DNA of 24,568 bases from a virus, in IMG/VR virus record IMGVR_UViG_3300023184_000498, positions 1 through 24,568 of that record, one strand, 5' to 3'. Shown piece by piece: positions 1 through 7,480 of this stretch. Under the pieces are notes generated by a model. It worked only from the letters and a program-made list of their open reading frames with translations. It was not told the origin of the DNA and made no database searches. The position numbers and the translations under genes were made by a program. The stretch's first letter is position 1. Every line of letters starts with the position of its first letter.

Positions 1-280
1 TTACAAGGGATTCATTAGCAATCGTTCCGAATGCTACAGGAATTTGATGTTGATTACAGAATGTAAGCAAACGAATTGTTGAGCGGAAATACGCTTCTGT
101 TAATTGTCCACCGTAACAAGGTGTAGCAATAAAAATACGCTCTTTGCGAAGATCGTCTAGTTTTACTTCTAATCTGTTTTCGCCTTGTCCAGGCTGAGGT
201 GGAGTCGCACCCGCGGTTGGCAATTTCGGCACAGCCGGCAAAGCCATAGGTGTTACTTTATTTAATTTCTTTTTTTCCAT
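1..280 (-). CDS. Glycosyltransferase-like protein, N-terminal part (cut by window start)
   Basis: The first 93 residues of a protein whose C-terminus lies outside the window. It starts at an ATG (280) preceded by GGAG five bases upstream. Residues 1-47 are a charged, Pro/Ala/Gln-rich leader. From about residue 48 the sequence (IFIATPCYGGQLTEAY, then GTIANESLV) has the pattern of the first beta strand and following helix of GT-A fold glycosyltransferases found in marine phages and bacteria, which would transfer a sugar from a nucleotide-sugar donor. The DxD metal site that would confirm this is beyond the edge. It lies 17 bases after the gp19-like gene and is probably read from the same late promoter at 903-910. 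Substrate (DNA base, capsid or tail protein, host glycan) cannot be told. Family call is fairly secure; role is open. Confidence 0.7.
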   Translation of the reverse strand, partial: MEKKKLNKVTPMALPAVPKLPTAGATPPQPGQGENRLEVKLDDLRKERIFIATPCYGGQLTEAYFRSTIRLLTFCNQHQIPVAFGTIANESLV

Positions 281-297
281 AATAACTCCAAGTTATA

Positions 298-885
298 TTA
301 TAAAGGTTCTACTTCGAAAATAGTATATTTGAACGATGCTATCGCGGTAAAATATTCTACGGTTGCTGATGCTATATCAAAATCAAGAGCTTGCAATGAT
401 ATAGGGAACAGGTTTTTAAATATTATATTTACTTTAGGGTTGTTTGTCGAGTCGAGAATGGTCAATACTCCATCCGAGTATGCCAAAACTTCTTCTTTTC
501 CGCTAGGTTTAGTAACAAACGGAAATCTACTAGGCCTATCTTGAGTGAATGCCGAAAATTGATCATATGATTCTGGAAACCCAAGGGCAATTAACCAACG
601 ATACAATTCTATATAATTCGACATATCTTCAGCAATAAGAAATCTAATAGTAAACTCACCAAAATTAACTTTATCTCCTATTACCGGAATGTCCGAAAAA
701 GGAGAAGGTTGTGTTGCGAATCCTAACTGCAAGTCCGGAATGTTTGCGGACTGACAAGTAAAAGATGTTTTTGGCAAATCTTTAATACCAAACTTAAATG
801 CATTTGGTCTTAAGAAATCATACGTTGTTGGTAATGAATTTATATAACTCTGTTTAATTACATCTATGTTTGCTGTATATGCCAT
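298..885 (-). CDS. gp19-like tail-tube-fold structural protein
   Basis: A 195-residue protein, about the length of T4-type tube proteins. It has the typical layout of the gp19 superfamily: a 'SFTCQSANIPDLQLG' strand region (about 41-55), 'FGEFTIRFLIAEDMSNY' followed by a helix with 'WLIALGFPE' (about 75-105), and a C-terminal 'LFPISLQALDFD' plus terminal strands. The same blocks occur in order in gp19 at 6890-7465, so the two look like distant paralogues. In T4 such paralogues cap the tube at the baseplate (gp48, gp54); marine T4-like phages carry this form near the head genes as a virion protein of undefined position. It has its own late promoter (903-910) and the RBS AGGAG, and follows the gp23 terminator. 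Fold is likely; exact place in the tail is inference. Confidence 0.7.
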   Translation of the reverse strand: MAYTANIDVIKQSYINSLPTTYDFLRPNAFKFGIKDLPKTSFTCQSANIPDLQLGFATQPSPFSDIPVIGDKVNFGEFTIRFLIAEDMSNYIELYRWLIALGFPESYDQFSAFTQDRPSRFPFVTKPSGKEEVLAYSDGVLTILDSTNNPKVNIIFKNLFPISLQALDFDIASATVEYFTAIASFKYTIFEVEPL

Positions 886-902
886 CTCTATCTCCTACTA
901 TG

Positions 903-910
903 TATTTATA
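903..910 (-). promoter_or_regulatory. T4-type late promoter for the gp19-like gene
   Basis: Perfect TATAAATA on the minus strand, 17 bases before the ATG at 885, with the RBS AGGAG between. This octamer is the -10-like element of T4 late promoters, read by a gp55-type sigma factor with the sliding clamp. It sits just after the gp23 terminator, so it restarts transcription for this gene and the glycosyltransferase. Confidence 0.85.
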
Positions 911-925
911 GCCTGTGCAAAGAGT

Positions 926-952
926 AAAAAAGGGGGAATTACTTCCCCCTTT
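926..952 (-). terminator. Intrinsic terminator after gp23
   Basis: A perfect 10-bp stem (929-938 with 943-952) with a five-G/five-C core and a 4-base loop. On the minus strand the loop reads GTAA, a GNRA-type tetraloop, and the stem is followed by six T (931-926). It starts 27 bases after the gp23 stop codon. This is a textbook rho-independent terminator for minus-strand transcription, well placed to end abundant gp23 mRNA. Confidence 0.9.
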
Positions 953-979
953 AAATTCCGATCTTTGTCGGCTACTTGA

Positions 980-2266
980 TTACATTAGGTTCAATACTTT
1001 AGTCTTGCGATAGTATTGGTTGCGACCTGCTGTAAATGTGTCTGCGTCTGCTGCTGAAGAGCTGTCTGAAGGTGTAACATATGGGTTAGCAATTAAACCA
1101 TAACGTGTCTTGAAGCCAATCTTTGGCTGGAAGCTGTTAGGATCGATTGCACGAACCATTTGTAGAGGAACATATGGGCAGTAGAACATACCTGCATCAT
1201 AAGGAGAAGAACCCTTATAACCAACCATATAGAACTGATTAGCAGCTCCTAGGTTTGCAGAATACGGATCAATGTAAACACGGAAACGACCGTTCAATAC
1301 ACCTGCGAATGTGTTGCCTGTATCGTCAACATTTAGATTTGTCGATAGAGCTGGAGTATAGTCTAGAACACCAGACATAGCTAATGCACTTGCAACGTCT
1401 GCAGAACAAACGATGAAGTTACCTTTTCCTCTACGAGTGTCTTGTGCAATGTGGTTAGCATCGCGTTCAATGTTGAACAATAGACCTTTGAAACGCTCAA
1501 CAGACCAACGTCCATTAGAGTCAATGTCTAAGTCAAATGTACCTGCTGTTGCTGTTGCTGGAGAACCAGTCTTTGCAACTTTATAAATTGTTCTAACGAT
1601 TTCACGATTGATTTCAAACATGAATTCTTGTGACAAGATGTTTGACAATTCTGCTTCTGCGTCAAGACCGTGAATTGCTTTCAAGTCTTGTGCCAATTCA
1701 ACAGTATATTCTGCTTTCAATGCTCTTGACTTAGCAGTAACTGTTGTCTTGTCGATAGAGAAGCTCATTTCGCTGAATGAATCTTGACCTTCCATTGCGC
1801 CTGTGTTTGTAGCATTCGCAGTATTGTATGTACCAAATACTGGGTTGTTACCTTCAGCGTTAGTGAATGAGCTAGAGAAAGAAGTATTTGCTTCGTTGAA
1901 CAATGCTTCTTTTCTTGTCGTTGTGTTATTACGCTCTGAACCATACATAGATCTCATTGCGAAGATCAAGCCTGTTGGGCCAGTCATTGGTTGTACACCG
2001 CAAATATCATATGCCATTAGATTAGGCATAGCACGACGTACTAGACCAATCATAATAGGATCATACTTATCAATACCAGCTGTTGCGCTAATATTGTTTG
2101 TAGGTGCTGTTTCGAAAAGTGCTTGACGCTCTTCACGTAAAGACTTTTCTTGGTTCTCTAACAATACAGCAGTTACTTGACGCTTGTAATTGTCTTTGAT
2201 TTGAGGAAGATCTGGGTGGTCAAGAATCGCACTCCATTTCTGTTGGATATTTTCCGATAAAAACAT
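980..2266 (-). CDS. 23: Major capsid protein gp23
   Basis: The 428-residue precursor of the main head shell protein, shorter than T4 gp23 (521) and close to marine T4-like versions. Hallmarks are the N-terminal scaffold-binding segment (residues 1 to about 52), 'YDPIMIGLVRRAMPNL' (about 68-83), 'DICGVQPMTGPTGLIFAMRSMY' (about 87-108) and a C-terminal 'RYGLIANPY'. The T4 protease gp21 cuts after Glu in an L-x-E type context; 'ALFE' ending at residue 52 is the likely site here, by inference. It follows gp22, has its own late promoter (2306-2313) and a strong RBS (AAGGAG), and ends at an intrinsic terminator. No gp24 vertex gene follows, as in cyanophages, where gp23 probably also serves at the vertices. 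Confidence 0.96.
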   Translation of the reverse strand: MFLSENIQQKWSAILDHPDLPQIKDNYKRQVTAVLLENQEKSLREERQALFETAPTNNISATAGIDKYDPIMIGLVRRAMPNLMAYDICGVQPMTGPTGLIFAMRSMYGSERNNTTTRKEALFNEANTSFSSSFTNAEGNNPVFGTYNTANATNTGAMEGQDSFSEMSFSIDKTTVTAKSRALKAEYTVELAQDLKAIHGLDAEAELSNILSQEFMFEINREIVRTIYKVAKTGSPATATAGTFDLDIDSNGRWSVERFKGLLFNIERDANHIAQDTRRGKGNFIVCSADVASALAMSGVLDYTPALSTNLNVDDTGNTFAGVLNGRFRVYIDPYSANLGAANQFYMVGYKGSSPYDAGMFYCPYVPLQMVRAIDPNSFQPKIGFKTRYGLIANPYVTPSDSSSAADADTFTAGRNQYYRKTKVLNLM

Positions 2267-2305
2267 TTTCTGTCTCCTTGTTGTGACTTTTTAAATGACT
2301 TATTT

Positions 2306-2313
2306 TATTTATA
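2306..2313 (-). promoter_or_regulatory. T4-type late promoter for gp23
   Basis: Perfect TATAAATA on the minus strand, 40 bases before the gp23 ATG (2266). It lies immediately beyond the gp22 stop region and overlaps a short inverted repeat (2298-2303 with 2311-2316, 7-base loop). Confidence 0.85.
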
Positions 2314-2315
2314 AG

Positions 2316-3488
2316 TTATTGTCTTTTGATTGTTCTTGTTAAGGCGCTTGCATACGCTGAAACAACATCGTTGCCTTCAGTAAAGTTTGCCTGTGTCCCT
2401 GTGTCTTCTGTTAATGCCTGAGGAGCTGCCTTTTTAACTGCATCTTCGCGGGGGAAATAATTTTCCTTAATAACAGCAACTTTTTCTTTGTAGATTTCTT
2501 CGTTATCAAAATCCACACCTTCTAAAAGTTTTGTTAGTTTGCTTGCTTCAGTATCTGCTAGATCTTTTGCCATTTCTTTAATGATAAGTTTACGCTTTAG
2601 ATCTGTTACTTCAGCATTTAAGCTAACATTGTCTTCCACATGGCCATTTAGGCTTTCTTCCAACTCTGTTACCTTAGCTTGTAATTCACCTAGTACATCA
2701 TATTTTTCTTCAGGCACTTCAACGTAATGTTCTTTGAAGAGCGCCTTTAGACCTGACATGAAATCTTCTGCAATCTCAGTGCGAAGACCATTTTCAATCG
2801 CCAATTTATTTTCTTCAATGTAGTTCTCAACTACATAATTCATATAAGCATCAACTTTTTCTACAATACTTTCTTTATATGCTACAAATTCTTCAGCATA
2901 TCTTTCTTCTAATGAAGCAGCAACTTTTTCCATTTCATTGTTTACGCGAGCAATAACTGCTGCCTCAAAAATGGATGTTGCTTTTTCTCTGAATTCTTCA
3001 GATAATTCTTCACCGAAGATTGGAGACAAGTCAATTGGTTCTACCAATGTTTCTTCCTCGTCTTGAGTTAAGTCTTCTTCAGAAATAACTTCTTCGTTTT
3101 TCTCAGTACCTTCTTGGAATACAACTCCAGTATTCTGAGGGATCTGAGATAGATCTTTTGTTGTTGTGAAGTTTGGAGCTTGACCAACGGGAGCTTTCAT
3201 TTGGATATCATTTTTAGATATTCCGCCTGAAACCTTTGCGCCTTGGTTTTCGTCTTTTTCTTCGCGAGTCTCAAAACTTGCTTCTTTGGAATCGCCTTGC
3301 TTTGGTGACGAACTATCGCCAGAGTTGGCAGGGCTAATTGTGGAATCTTTTCCGCTAGTTGGAACTTGAGGTCCTGCGTGTGGGGCATCTTTGGAATCAC
3401 CCTGGCGCGGTTGGCCTAGGTCTTCTTGTAAAGAAGCTTTAACATTTACACGCTCTAGCAATTCCTTAACTTTACTTTCTACTGACAT
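2316..3488 (-). CDS. 22: Prohead core scaffolding protein gp22
   Basis: A 390-residue acidic protein, longer than T4 gp22 (269). It forms the inner scaffold around which gp23 assembles and is later digested by gp21. Residues 20-150 are a low-complexity, acidic and Ser/Gly-rich region with two 'QGDSK(D/E)A' copies (about 29-35 and 64-70). The hallmark 'LSEEFREKATSIFEAAVIARV' type block lies at about 162-182. Residues about 262-305 form a predicted coiled coil (E/K/L heptads). The C-terminus 'VVSAYASALTRTIKRQ' matches the family end. It has its own late promoter (3524-3531) and RBS (AGGAG). The extra length comes mainly from the disordered N-terminal region. Confidence 0.93.
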   Translation of the reverse strand: MSVESKVKELLERVNVKASLQEDLGQPRQGDSKDAPHAGPQVPTSGKDSTISPANSGDSSSPKQGDSKEASFETREEKDENQGAKVSGGISKNDIQMKAPVGQAPNFTTTKDLSQIPQNTGVVFQEGTEKNEEVISEEDLTQDEEETLVEPIDLSPIFGEELSEEFREKATSIFEAAVIARVNNEMEKVAASLEERYAEEFVAYKESIVEKVDAYMNYVVENYIEENKLAIENGLRTEIAEDFMSGLKALFKEHYVEVPEEKYDVLGELQAKVTELEESLNGHVEDNVSLNAEVTDLKRKLIIKEMAKDLADTEASKLTKLLEGVDFDNEEIYKEKVAVIKENYFPREDAVKKAAPQALTEDTGTQANFTEGNDVVSAYASALTRTIKRQ

Positions 3489-3523
3489 TAGTGTCTCCTA
3501 AATGTATGAATATTCTCAATCAA

Positions 3524-3531
3524 TATTTATA
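3524..3531 (-). promoter_or_regulatory. T4-type late promoter for gp22
   Basis: Perfect TATAAATA on the minus strand, 36 bases before the gp22 ATG (3488) and just after the gp21 stop codon (3539). Confidence 0.85.
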
Positions 3532-3538
3532 ATTCTAG

Positions 3539-4189
3539 TTACCTAGACAATTGATTAATAAATTTTTCAAAAATCTGTAACTTAACTTCGTCTAAATCCT
3601 TAGCTGAAGTCTTCTTAATTTGTCTTTGTGCAATCTCAACGTCCATTGCTTTCCAGATACCGTTATCTAGAATCCATTCTGCATTTTCCATAATTCCTTG
3701 CACAAAGGCGTCTGGGGCAGAAGGATCAGCAACGATGTCAACAGTTGCAAGATAGAAATCATCCTGCACCTCATTGATACCTTCGGAGTTCATTTTAAGC
3801 GATCCTAACCCTCTTGTGGATACGCCCAAACGAACTTCATTTTCTATTAAATTCTTTGCAATAACTCCCATTGGAGTTTCTAATATTTTTGCTCTACCAA
3901 TAACATCTTTACCTTCCATTCTAAGGCTAGTTATTAGGTGGGAAACCTGATGGAGGTTGATAGAAGGATTCTCCGGATGGCCAAGCTCTCCAAGCGAACG
4001 CTTTTCGCCTATTAACTTTTGATAGTTATTAACTTCGCGTTCCATAATACCTTGACCATATGAACGCTTGTTTCTATTAGGTGTTTCTGCTTGCGCAAAG
4101 ATGCCTTCGATAAAAACATTTTTACCGCCGCCTTCTTTTGACTCTACAAGATAATTTAAATCCTGAGCAACTTCTTTAATTAACTTCAT
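3539..4189 (-). CDS. 21: Prohead core protease gp21
   Basis: A 216-residue serine protease (T4 gp21 has 212) that matures the prohead by cutting gp22, gp67, gp68 and gp23. The catalytic pair is visible: His71 in 'GELGHP' and Ser124 in 'GVSTRGLGS'; a conserved acidic segment 'DIVADPSAPDAFV' follows at about 151-163. The N-terminal 'FIEGIFAQAETPNRN' and 'RSYGQGIMEREV' are also family features. The start has a good RBS (AGGAAG). It sits between the extra 137-residue gene and gp22, preserving the T4 order of core genes, protease, scaffold and capsid. Confidence 0.95.
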   Translation of the reverse strand: MKLIKEVAQDLNYLVESKEGGGKNVFIEGIFAQAETPNRNKRSYGQGIMEREVNNYQKLIGEKRSLGELGHPENPSINLHQVSHLITSLRMEGKDVIGRAKILETPMGVIAKNLIENEVRLGVSTRGLGSLKMNSEGINEVQDDFYLATVDIVADPSAPDAFVQGIMENAEWILDNGIWKAMDVEIAQRQIKKTSAKDLDEVKLQIFEKFINQLSR

Positions 4190-4201
4190 ACGTCTTCCTG
4201 T

Positions 4202-4615
4202 TTATCTTGGTGCTATTTGTTGATTAGGCTCTATAAATCCTGCGGATTTTCCTAATACTAAATAAAGCATAGAATATGGTGGCATAAGAACAGTAATATT
4301 AGCGCTTGCATTAGATTGATCGTGAAAACCTGCGCCTTGATCTAATTCCATACTACCTTGACCATGCAAATACATTACATTTGCTGAGGCAAATGAATTG
4401 GGCCCTCTTGCAATAACAATAGGACCTAGCCCAGAATCAGATGCGGAAAAAATTACTGTTTGTATATTAACTTCGCTATTTGCTTGATCCAATGTTTCGT
4501 CAGATTTTTTCAATTCTAATAAAGTTATATTAGCTTGTGCAGCTCCCGCATCATTAATTAACTTAATAACGCTTTGCTGTCTTACATTTTGAAGTGTTGT
4601 TTTTAGTATGGCCAT
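4202..4615 (-). CDS. Unrecognised virion-cluster protein between gp68-like and gp21
   Basis: A 137-residue protein that I cannot assign to a T4 gene. T4 has no gene between gp68 and gp21. The sequence is rich in Ala, Asn, Ser and beta-forming residues ('VNIQTVIFSASDSGLG', 'NVMYLHGQGSMELDQGAGF'), with no signal peptide, membrane segment or catalytic motif. It looks like a small beta-sandwich structural protein, for example a head decoration or core component, but that is inference from composition and position. It ends 12 bases before gp21 and starts 9 bases after the gp68-like gene, so it shares their transcript from the gp67 late promoter. RBS is weak (AAGAG). Confidence 0.75.
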   Translation of the reverse strand: MAILKTTLQNVRQQSVIKLINDAGAAQANITLLELKKSDETLDQANSEVNIQTVIFSASDSGLGPIVIARGPNSFASANVMYLHGQGSMELDQGAGFHDQSNASANITVLMPPYSMLYLVLGKSAGFIEPNQQIAPR

Positions 4616-4624
4616 TTGTAACTC

Positions 4625-5101
4625 TTACATTGTAGGTTTCATAGGTTTTATGCCACCAGCTTTAACTTTAAATCTAGTTGCTTGACGTTTAATATGTGTT
4701 GCCATATTAATTTCATCTACTTGTTCTACTTCTTCGGTTGTAGGTTTCTTACCTGTTTGCGGAACGCCCATTCTTTTTTGCAAAGCTTTTAATTGGTCTT
4801 CATCTGAACCACCGGTTAAAGCTTTACCAACTTTACCTGCAACTTTTTTTGCAGTATCAACTACACTACTTACCATATCGCCCATTGCGCCTTCTTCAAC
4901 AGATTCAACTTCTTCATTTCTAGATTTGCCTTTAGCAGCATAAGATGCAGCCAACGCCATTTGAATTCGTTTCTTTTTGGATTTGCCTGCAAACTTAGGA
5001 TTGTCTGAATGCACGAAATCGTGTATGTATGTTCCGGCAGGATCAGACGCCTTTAATTTTTCTTCTAAAGTTTCTTCTCTAAGTTGATTAAACTGTTTCA
5101 T
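4625..5101 (-). CDS. Prohead core protein, gp68-like candidate
   Basis: A 158-residue charged protein in the T4 gene 68 position (T4 gp68 has 141 residues), starting inside the end of gp67 (14-base overlap). Residues about 28-52 carry a motif seen in many marine phage scaffold-type proteins: 'HDFVHSDNPKFAGKSKKKR' followed by 'IQMALAA'. The rest is low in hydrophobic residues, with acidic blocks ('EEVESVEEG', 'TEEVEQVDEI') and a basic C-terminus, as expected for an internal core protein that gp21 would cut. Direct similarity to T4 gp68 is not obvious, so the call rests on position, composition and the motif. Confidence 0.6.
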   Translation of the reverse strand: MKQFNQLREETLEEKLKASDPAGTYIHDFVHSDNPKFAGKSKKKRIQMALAASYAAKGKSRNEEVESVEEGAMGDMVSSVVDTAKKVAGKVGKALTGGSDEDQLKALQKRMGVPQTGKKPTTEEVEQVDEINMATHIKRQATRFKVKAGGIKPMKPTM

Positions 5102-5267
5102 CTTCGATAACTTCCGTTTTGCCGATAGATGATGCTATTTCTATTTTCTTTGTATCTAATGCGTCAGATAATTTAACAGAAATCGCATCGTTAAAATTTT
5201 GTAAAGCATCTGCTTGACGATTTGATATAATATTATCAACCATTTGTTGTATTGCTGTAGATTCCAT
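5088..5267 (-). CDS. 67: Prohead core protein gp67
   Basis: A 59-residue protein directly after the portal gene, as gp67 (80 residues) is in T4. The family signature 'ALDTKKIEIASSIG' is near the C-terminus. I chose the ATG at 5267 because AGGA stands 7 bases before it; an upstream in-frame ATG (5288) lies too close to the late promoter at 5293-5300 and has no RBS. gp67 is an internal scaffold component that helps set head shape and is removed by gp21. The stop codon overlaps the start of the gp68-like gene. Confidence 0.85.
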   Translation of the reverse strand: MESTAIQQMVDNIISNRQADALQNFNDAISVKLSDALDTKKIEIASSIGKTEVIEDETV

Positions 5268-5292
5268 TTTTGTTTCCTTTGCTAGCATTATT

Positions 5293-5300
5293 TATTTATA
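5293..5300 (-). promoter_or_regulatory. T4-type late promoter for gp67 and following prohead genes
   Basis: Perfect TATAAATA on the minus strand, just beyond the gp20 stop (5303) and 26 bases before the gp67 ATG at 5267. It should drive gp67, the gp68-like gene, the 137-residue gene and gp21. Confidence 0.85.
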
Positions 5301-5302
5301 GA

Positions 5303-6868
5303 TTACTGAGACGGCTGTTGCTGATCTTGTCCCGGTGGTAATTGACCAGGAGGCATACCAGGCATACCTATTTGTGGAGGAGGTGGTTCAGCTTTAATCT
5401 GAGCATCCATATCCTGTATATCATAATCAGACATACGCAAGACATTTTTCTTGATGTAGTTCTGACTAAAATATGCGCCTACAAAAGGTTGCAGTTGCGT
5501 CAATAAATCTATTCTATTACGTAAATTCTCAGCATTTTTCATTTCTTCAAAATACTGGTCCTGAGCATATCTATATTGGATATCATCTTTAATTTGATTC
5601 CAATCTTTTTCTGTAACAACACCCTTTAACAACAACTGTGTTTTTAACAGATCTTGAAATAGCTCATTAAATTTCTTTCTAAGTCTGCCAACAAACTTAG
5701 CAAATTTTAATTCATCTCTAGTTATCTCTGTTGCTCTACCAAAAGAAATGCCAGTTTGAGGCTGCATTCTTGATACAGGAACATTTAATGCCTGATATAA
5801 CTTAGTCTGAAAGTAATTAATGTCCTCAATTTGTCCGAGATTTTCTCCACCCGGCAACGTAGTAATTTCTGTTCCTCTACCACCTTCTCTGCGAGGTAAC
5901 CAGAAATCTTCAAGCATCGACATCATTTTACGATCGTCTCTAATTTCGCCTGTGCTGGAATCGTACACAATCTTGTTACGATAACGAGCCATAATATCTT
6001 TTAAATATTGTTCAGCTTTTATCTTTGGTAAATTTCCAACATCAATATAAAATATTCTTCTCTCAGGCGCTCTTGCTAATCTATAAATCACTAAAGCATC
6101 TTCCATCATCTTCAGTTGATTTACTGGCTTAATTGCCTTGTGTAAATGTCCTAACACTACATTTTTATCTAAATCCATCAAACCGGACGGAACAAAGGTT
6201 ATTGCATCTAATGAAATTTTTATACCCTGACCCGAATTAGCAGTAGTCGAAGTATATCCCGGATTATAAGTAATACCTTTTTCATTATATAGAAAGTATT
6301 CTTCTGAAGATTTGATAATTTCTACACCAGTAGTCTTATCTTTTTCTTTTTTAACCTCGCGAATTTTTTTAATTTTTCTCGGATCAATTATTAGCGTTTC
6401 TAAAATACCTCTTTTTGGATTAGAGGTATCTATAATTTTTTGCATATAGAATCTACCATCTATATACCAACGTCTAAAATAATCTAATCCTTTATCATCA
6501 AAATTAATTAATCTATAAATTTTATCAAATTCTGATACAATAGTATCTTTAATATCGTTCGGTATATCTAGTTTATCTAAATTAATTTCTACCGAAGGTT
6601 CGTCATCTAATGCAGCAATTGCTTCAGTTATAATTTCATCTACTGCCGCGGAAGCGTCAGAATATAATGCTGCTTCTCTGTATCTAGTAATTAACTCATA
6701 TTCAGATTTTGCTGTAGCATCTAAATCAACATATGTACCAAAATATCCACCGGCCTGAACCGTGGATGCGCCGTCGTCAGAAACAGGAGTAGCAAAGCCT
6801 TGTAGCTTTCTGTCTATTTCTAAGTCCTCATCTTTACCAATGGTAAAACCAAATAGTTTAATCGCCAT
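5303..6868 (-). CDS. 20: Portal vertex protein gp20
   Basis: A 521-residue protein, almost the same length as T4 gp20 (524). Twelve copies form the portal ring at the unique head vertex through which DNA is packaged by gp16/gp17 and to which the neck attaches. Family features include 'YREAALYSDASAAVDEIITEAIA' type N-terminal helix (about 63-87), 'YIDGRFYMQKIID', 'RAPERRIFYIDVGNLPK' in the middle, 'LPGGENLGQIEDINYFQTKLYQAL' in the C-terminal half, and 'RLRKKFNELFQDLLK'. The last 30 residues are Pro/Gln/Gly-rich and probably disordered. The start has an AGGTGA RBS and follows gp19 by 21 bases. This is the marker gene used to survey cyanomyoviruses. Confidence 0.97.
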   Translation of the reverse strand: MAIKLFGFTIGKDEDLEIDRKLQGFATPVSDDGASTVQAGGYFGTYVDLDATAKSEYELITRYREAALYSDASAAVDEIITEAIAALDDEPSVEINLDKLDIPNDIKDTIVSEFDKIYRLINFDDKGLDYFRRWYIDGRFYMQKIIDTSNPKRGILETLIIDPRKIKKIREVKKEKDKTTGVEIIKSSEEYFLYNEKGITYNPGYTSTTANSGQGIKISLDAITFVPSGLMDLDKNVVLGHLHKAIKPVNQLKMMEDALVIYRLARAPERRIFYIDVGNLPKIKAEQYLKDIMARYRNKIVYDSSTGEIRDDRKMMSMLEDFWLPRREGGRGTEITTLPGGENLGQIEDINYFQTKLYQALNVPVSRMQPQTGISFGRATEITRDELKFAKFVGRLRKKFNELFQDLLKTQLLLKGVVTEKDWNQIKDDIQYRYAQDQYFEEMKNAENLRNRIDLLTQLQPFVGAYFSQNYIKKNVLRMSDYDIQDMDAQIKAEPPPPQIGMPGMPPGQLPPGQDQQQPSQ

Positions 6869-6889
6869 AATTTAAATCACCTATAAGAA

Positions 6890-7465
6890 TTAAGCAAGAG
6901 TTGTCAATGAATCAATTAATTGTGCTGCAGGATTATTCGTAAATTCAAAAGTTTGATATTGGAATGTAACTGAGAATGTTGATAATTGATCGTTAGATCC
7001 AAAATCTAATCCAACTGCACCAAGGTCAACTGGGAATGCTCCCAATAATTTATATTGTTTCAACACCGCACCGTTGCGGTCTAATTGAGAAACAAACATA
7101 TCTGTTTGATATTGAGCTGGTTGTAAAGCACCTGTCTTATTAGCCATGTTCTCTATACCATTCATCCATTGTTCGATAGCGGATCTAATAGTAAATCCAG
7201 AATCGTTTAGGACTGTTATTTGGAATGGAGCAAATTCTCTGTCACCTGCCATTTTAATTAATCTACCGCGGTAGTATACTGGGGTAACCCCTAAGGATTG
7301 CCCTGGCAATTCTGCAACAGTAACTAAAAATGGAGATTTTGTTACAGCTGCTGCTCTAGATGAGACATAGTTTGGGAATGTCAATTGAACAGCAAACTGA
7401 TTGGGACGTGCCCCACCATTGGTAAGTTCGGATTTAAATCTTTCTACATTAAATGGTATTGCCAT
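6890..7465 (-). CDS. 19: Tail tube protein gp19
   Basis: A 191-residue protein (T4 gp19 has 163) forming the inner tube of the contractile tail. It has 'ARPNQFAVQLTFPNYV' at the N-terminus, 'VTVAELPGQSLGVTPVYYRG' (about 49-68), 'FQITVLNDSGFTIRSAIEQWMNGI' (about 81-104) and the C-terminal 'GAFPVDLGAVGLDFGSNDQ', all typical of the family. It follows gp18 by 15 bases with a clear AGGAG RBS and precedes gp20, the T4 order. The gene at 298-885 appears to be a distant paralogue. Confidence 0.95.
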   Translation of the reverse strand: MAIPFNVERFKSELTNGGARPNQFAVQLTFPNYVSSRAAAVTKSPFLVTVAELPGQSLGVTPVYYRGRLIKMAGDREFAPFQITVLNDSGFTIRSAIEQWMNGIENMANKTGALQPAQYQTDMFVSQLDRNGAVLKQYKLLGAFPVDLGAVGLDFGSNDQLSTFSVTFQYQTFEFTNNPAAQLIDSLTTLA

Positions 7466-7480
7466 TTTTCTATACTCCTA

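Noticed and set aside
1803-2126. Plus-strand open frame of 107 codons across gp23
   Set aside because: It is fully antisense to a well-conserved capsid gene, lacks an RBS, and its product has no family features.
5268-5288. Longer N-terminus for gp67 starting at ATG 5288
   Set aside because: This ATG lies only 4 bases after the late promoter octamer, has no RBS, and would fall at or before the expected transcript start; the ATG at 5267 has a well-placed AGGA.
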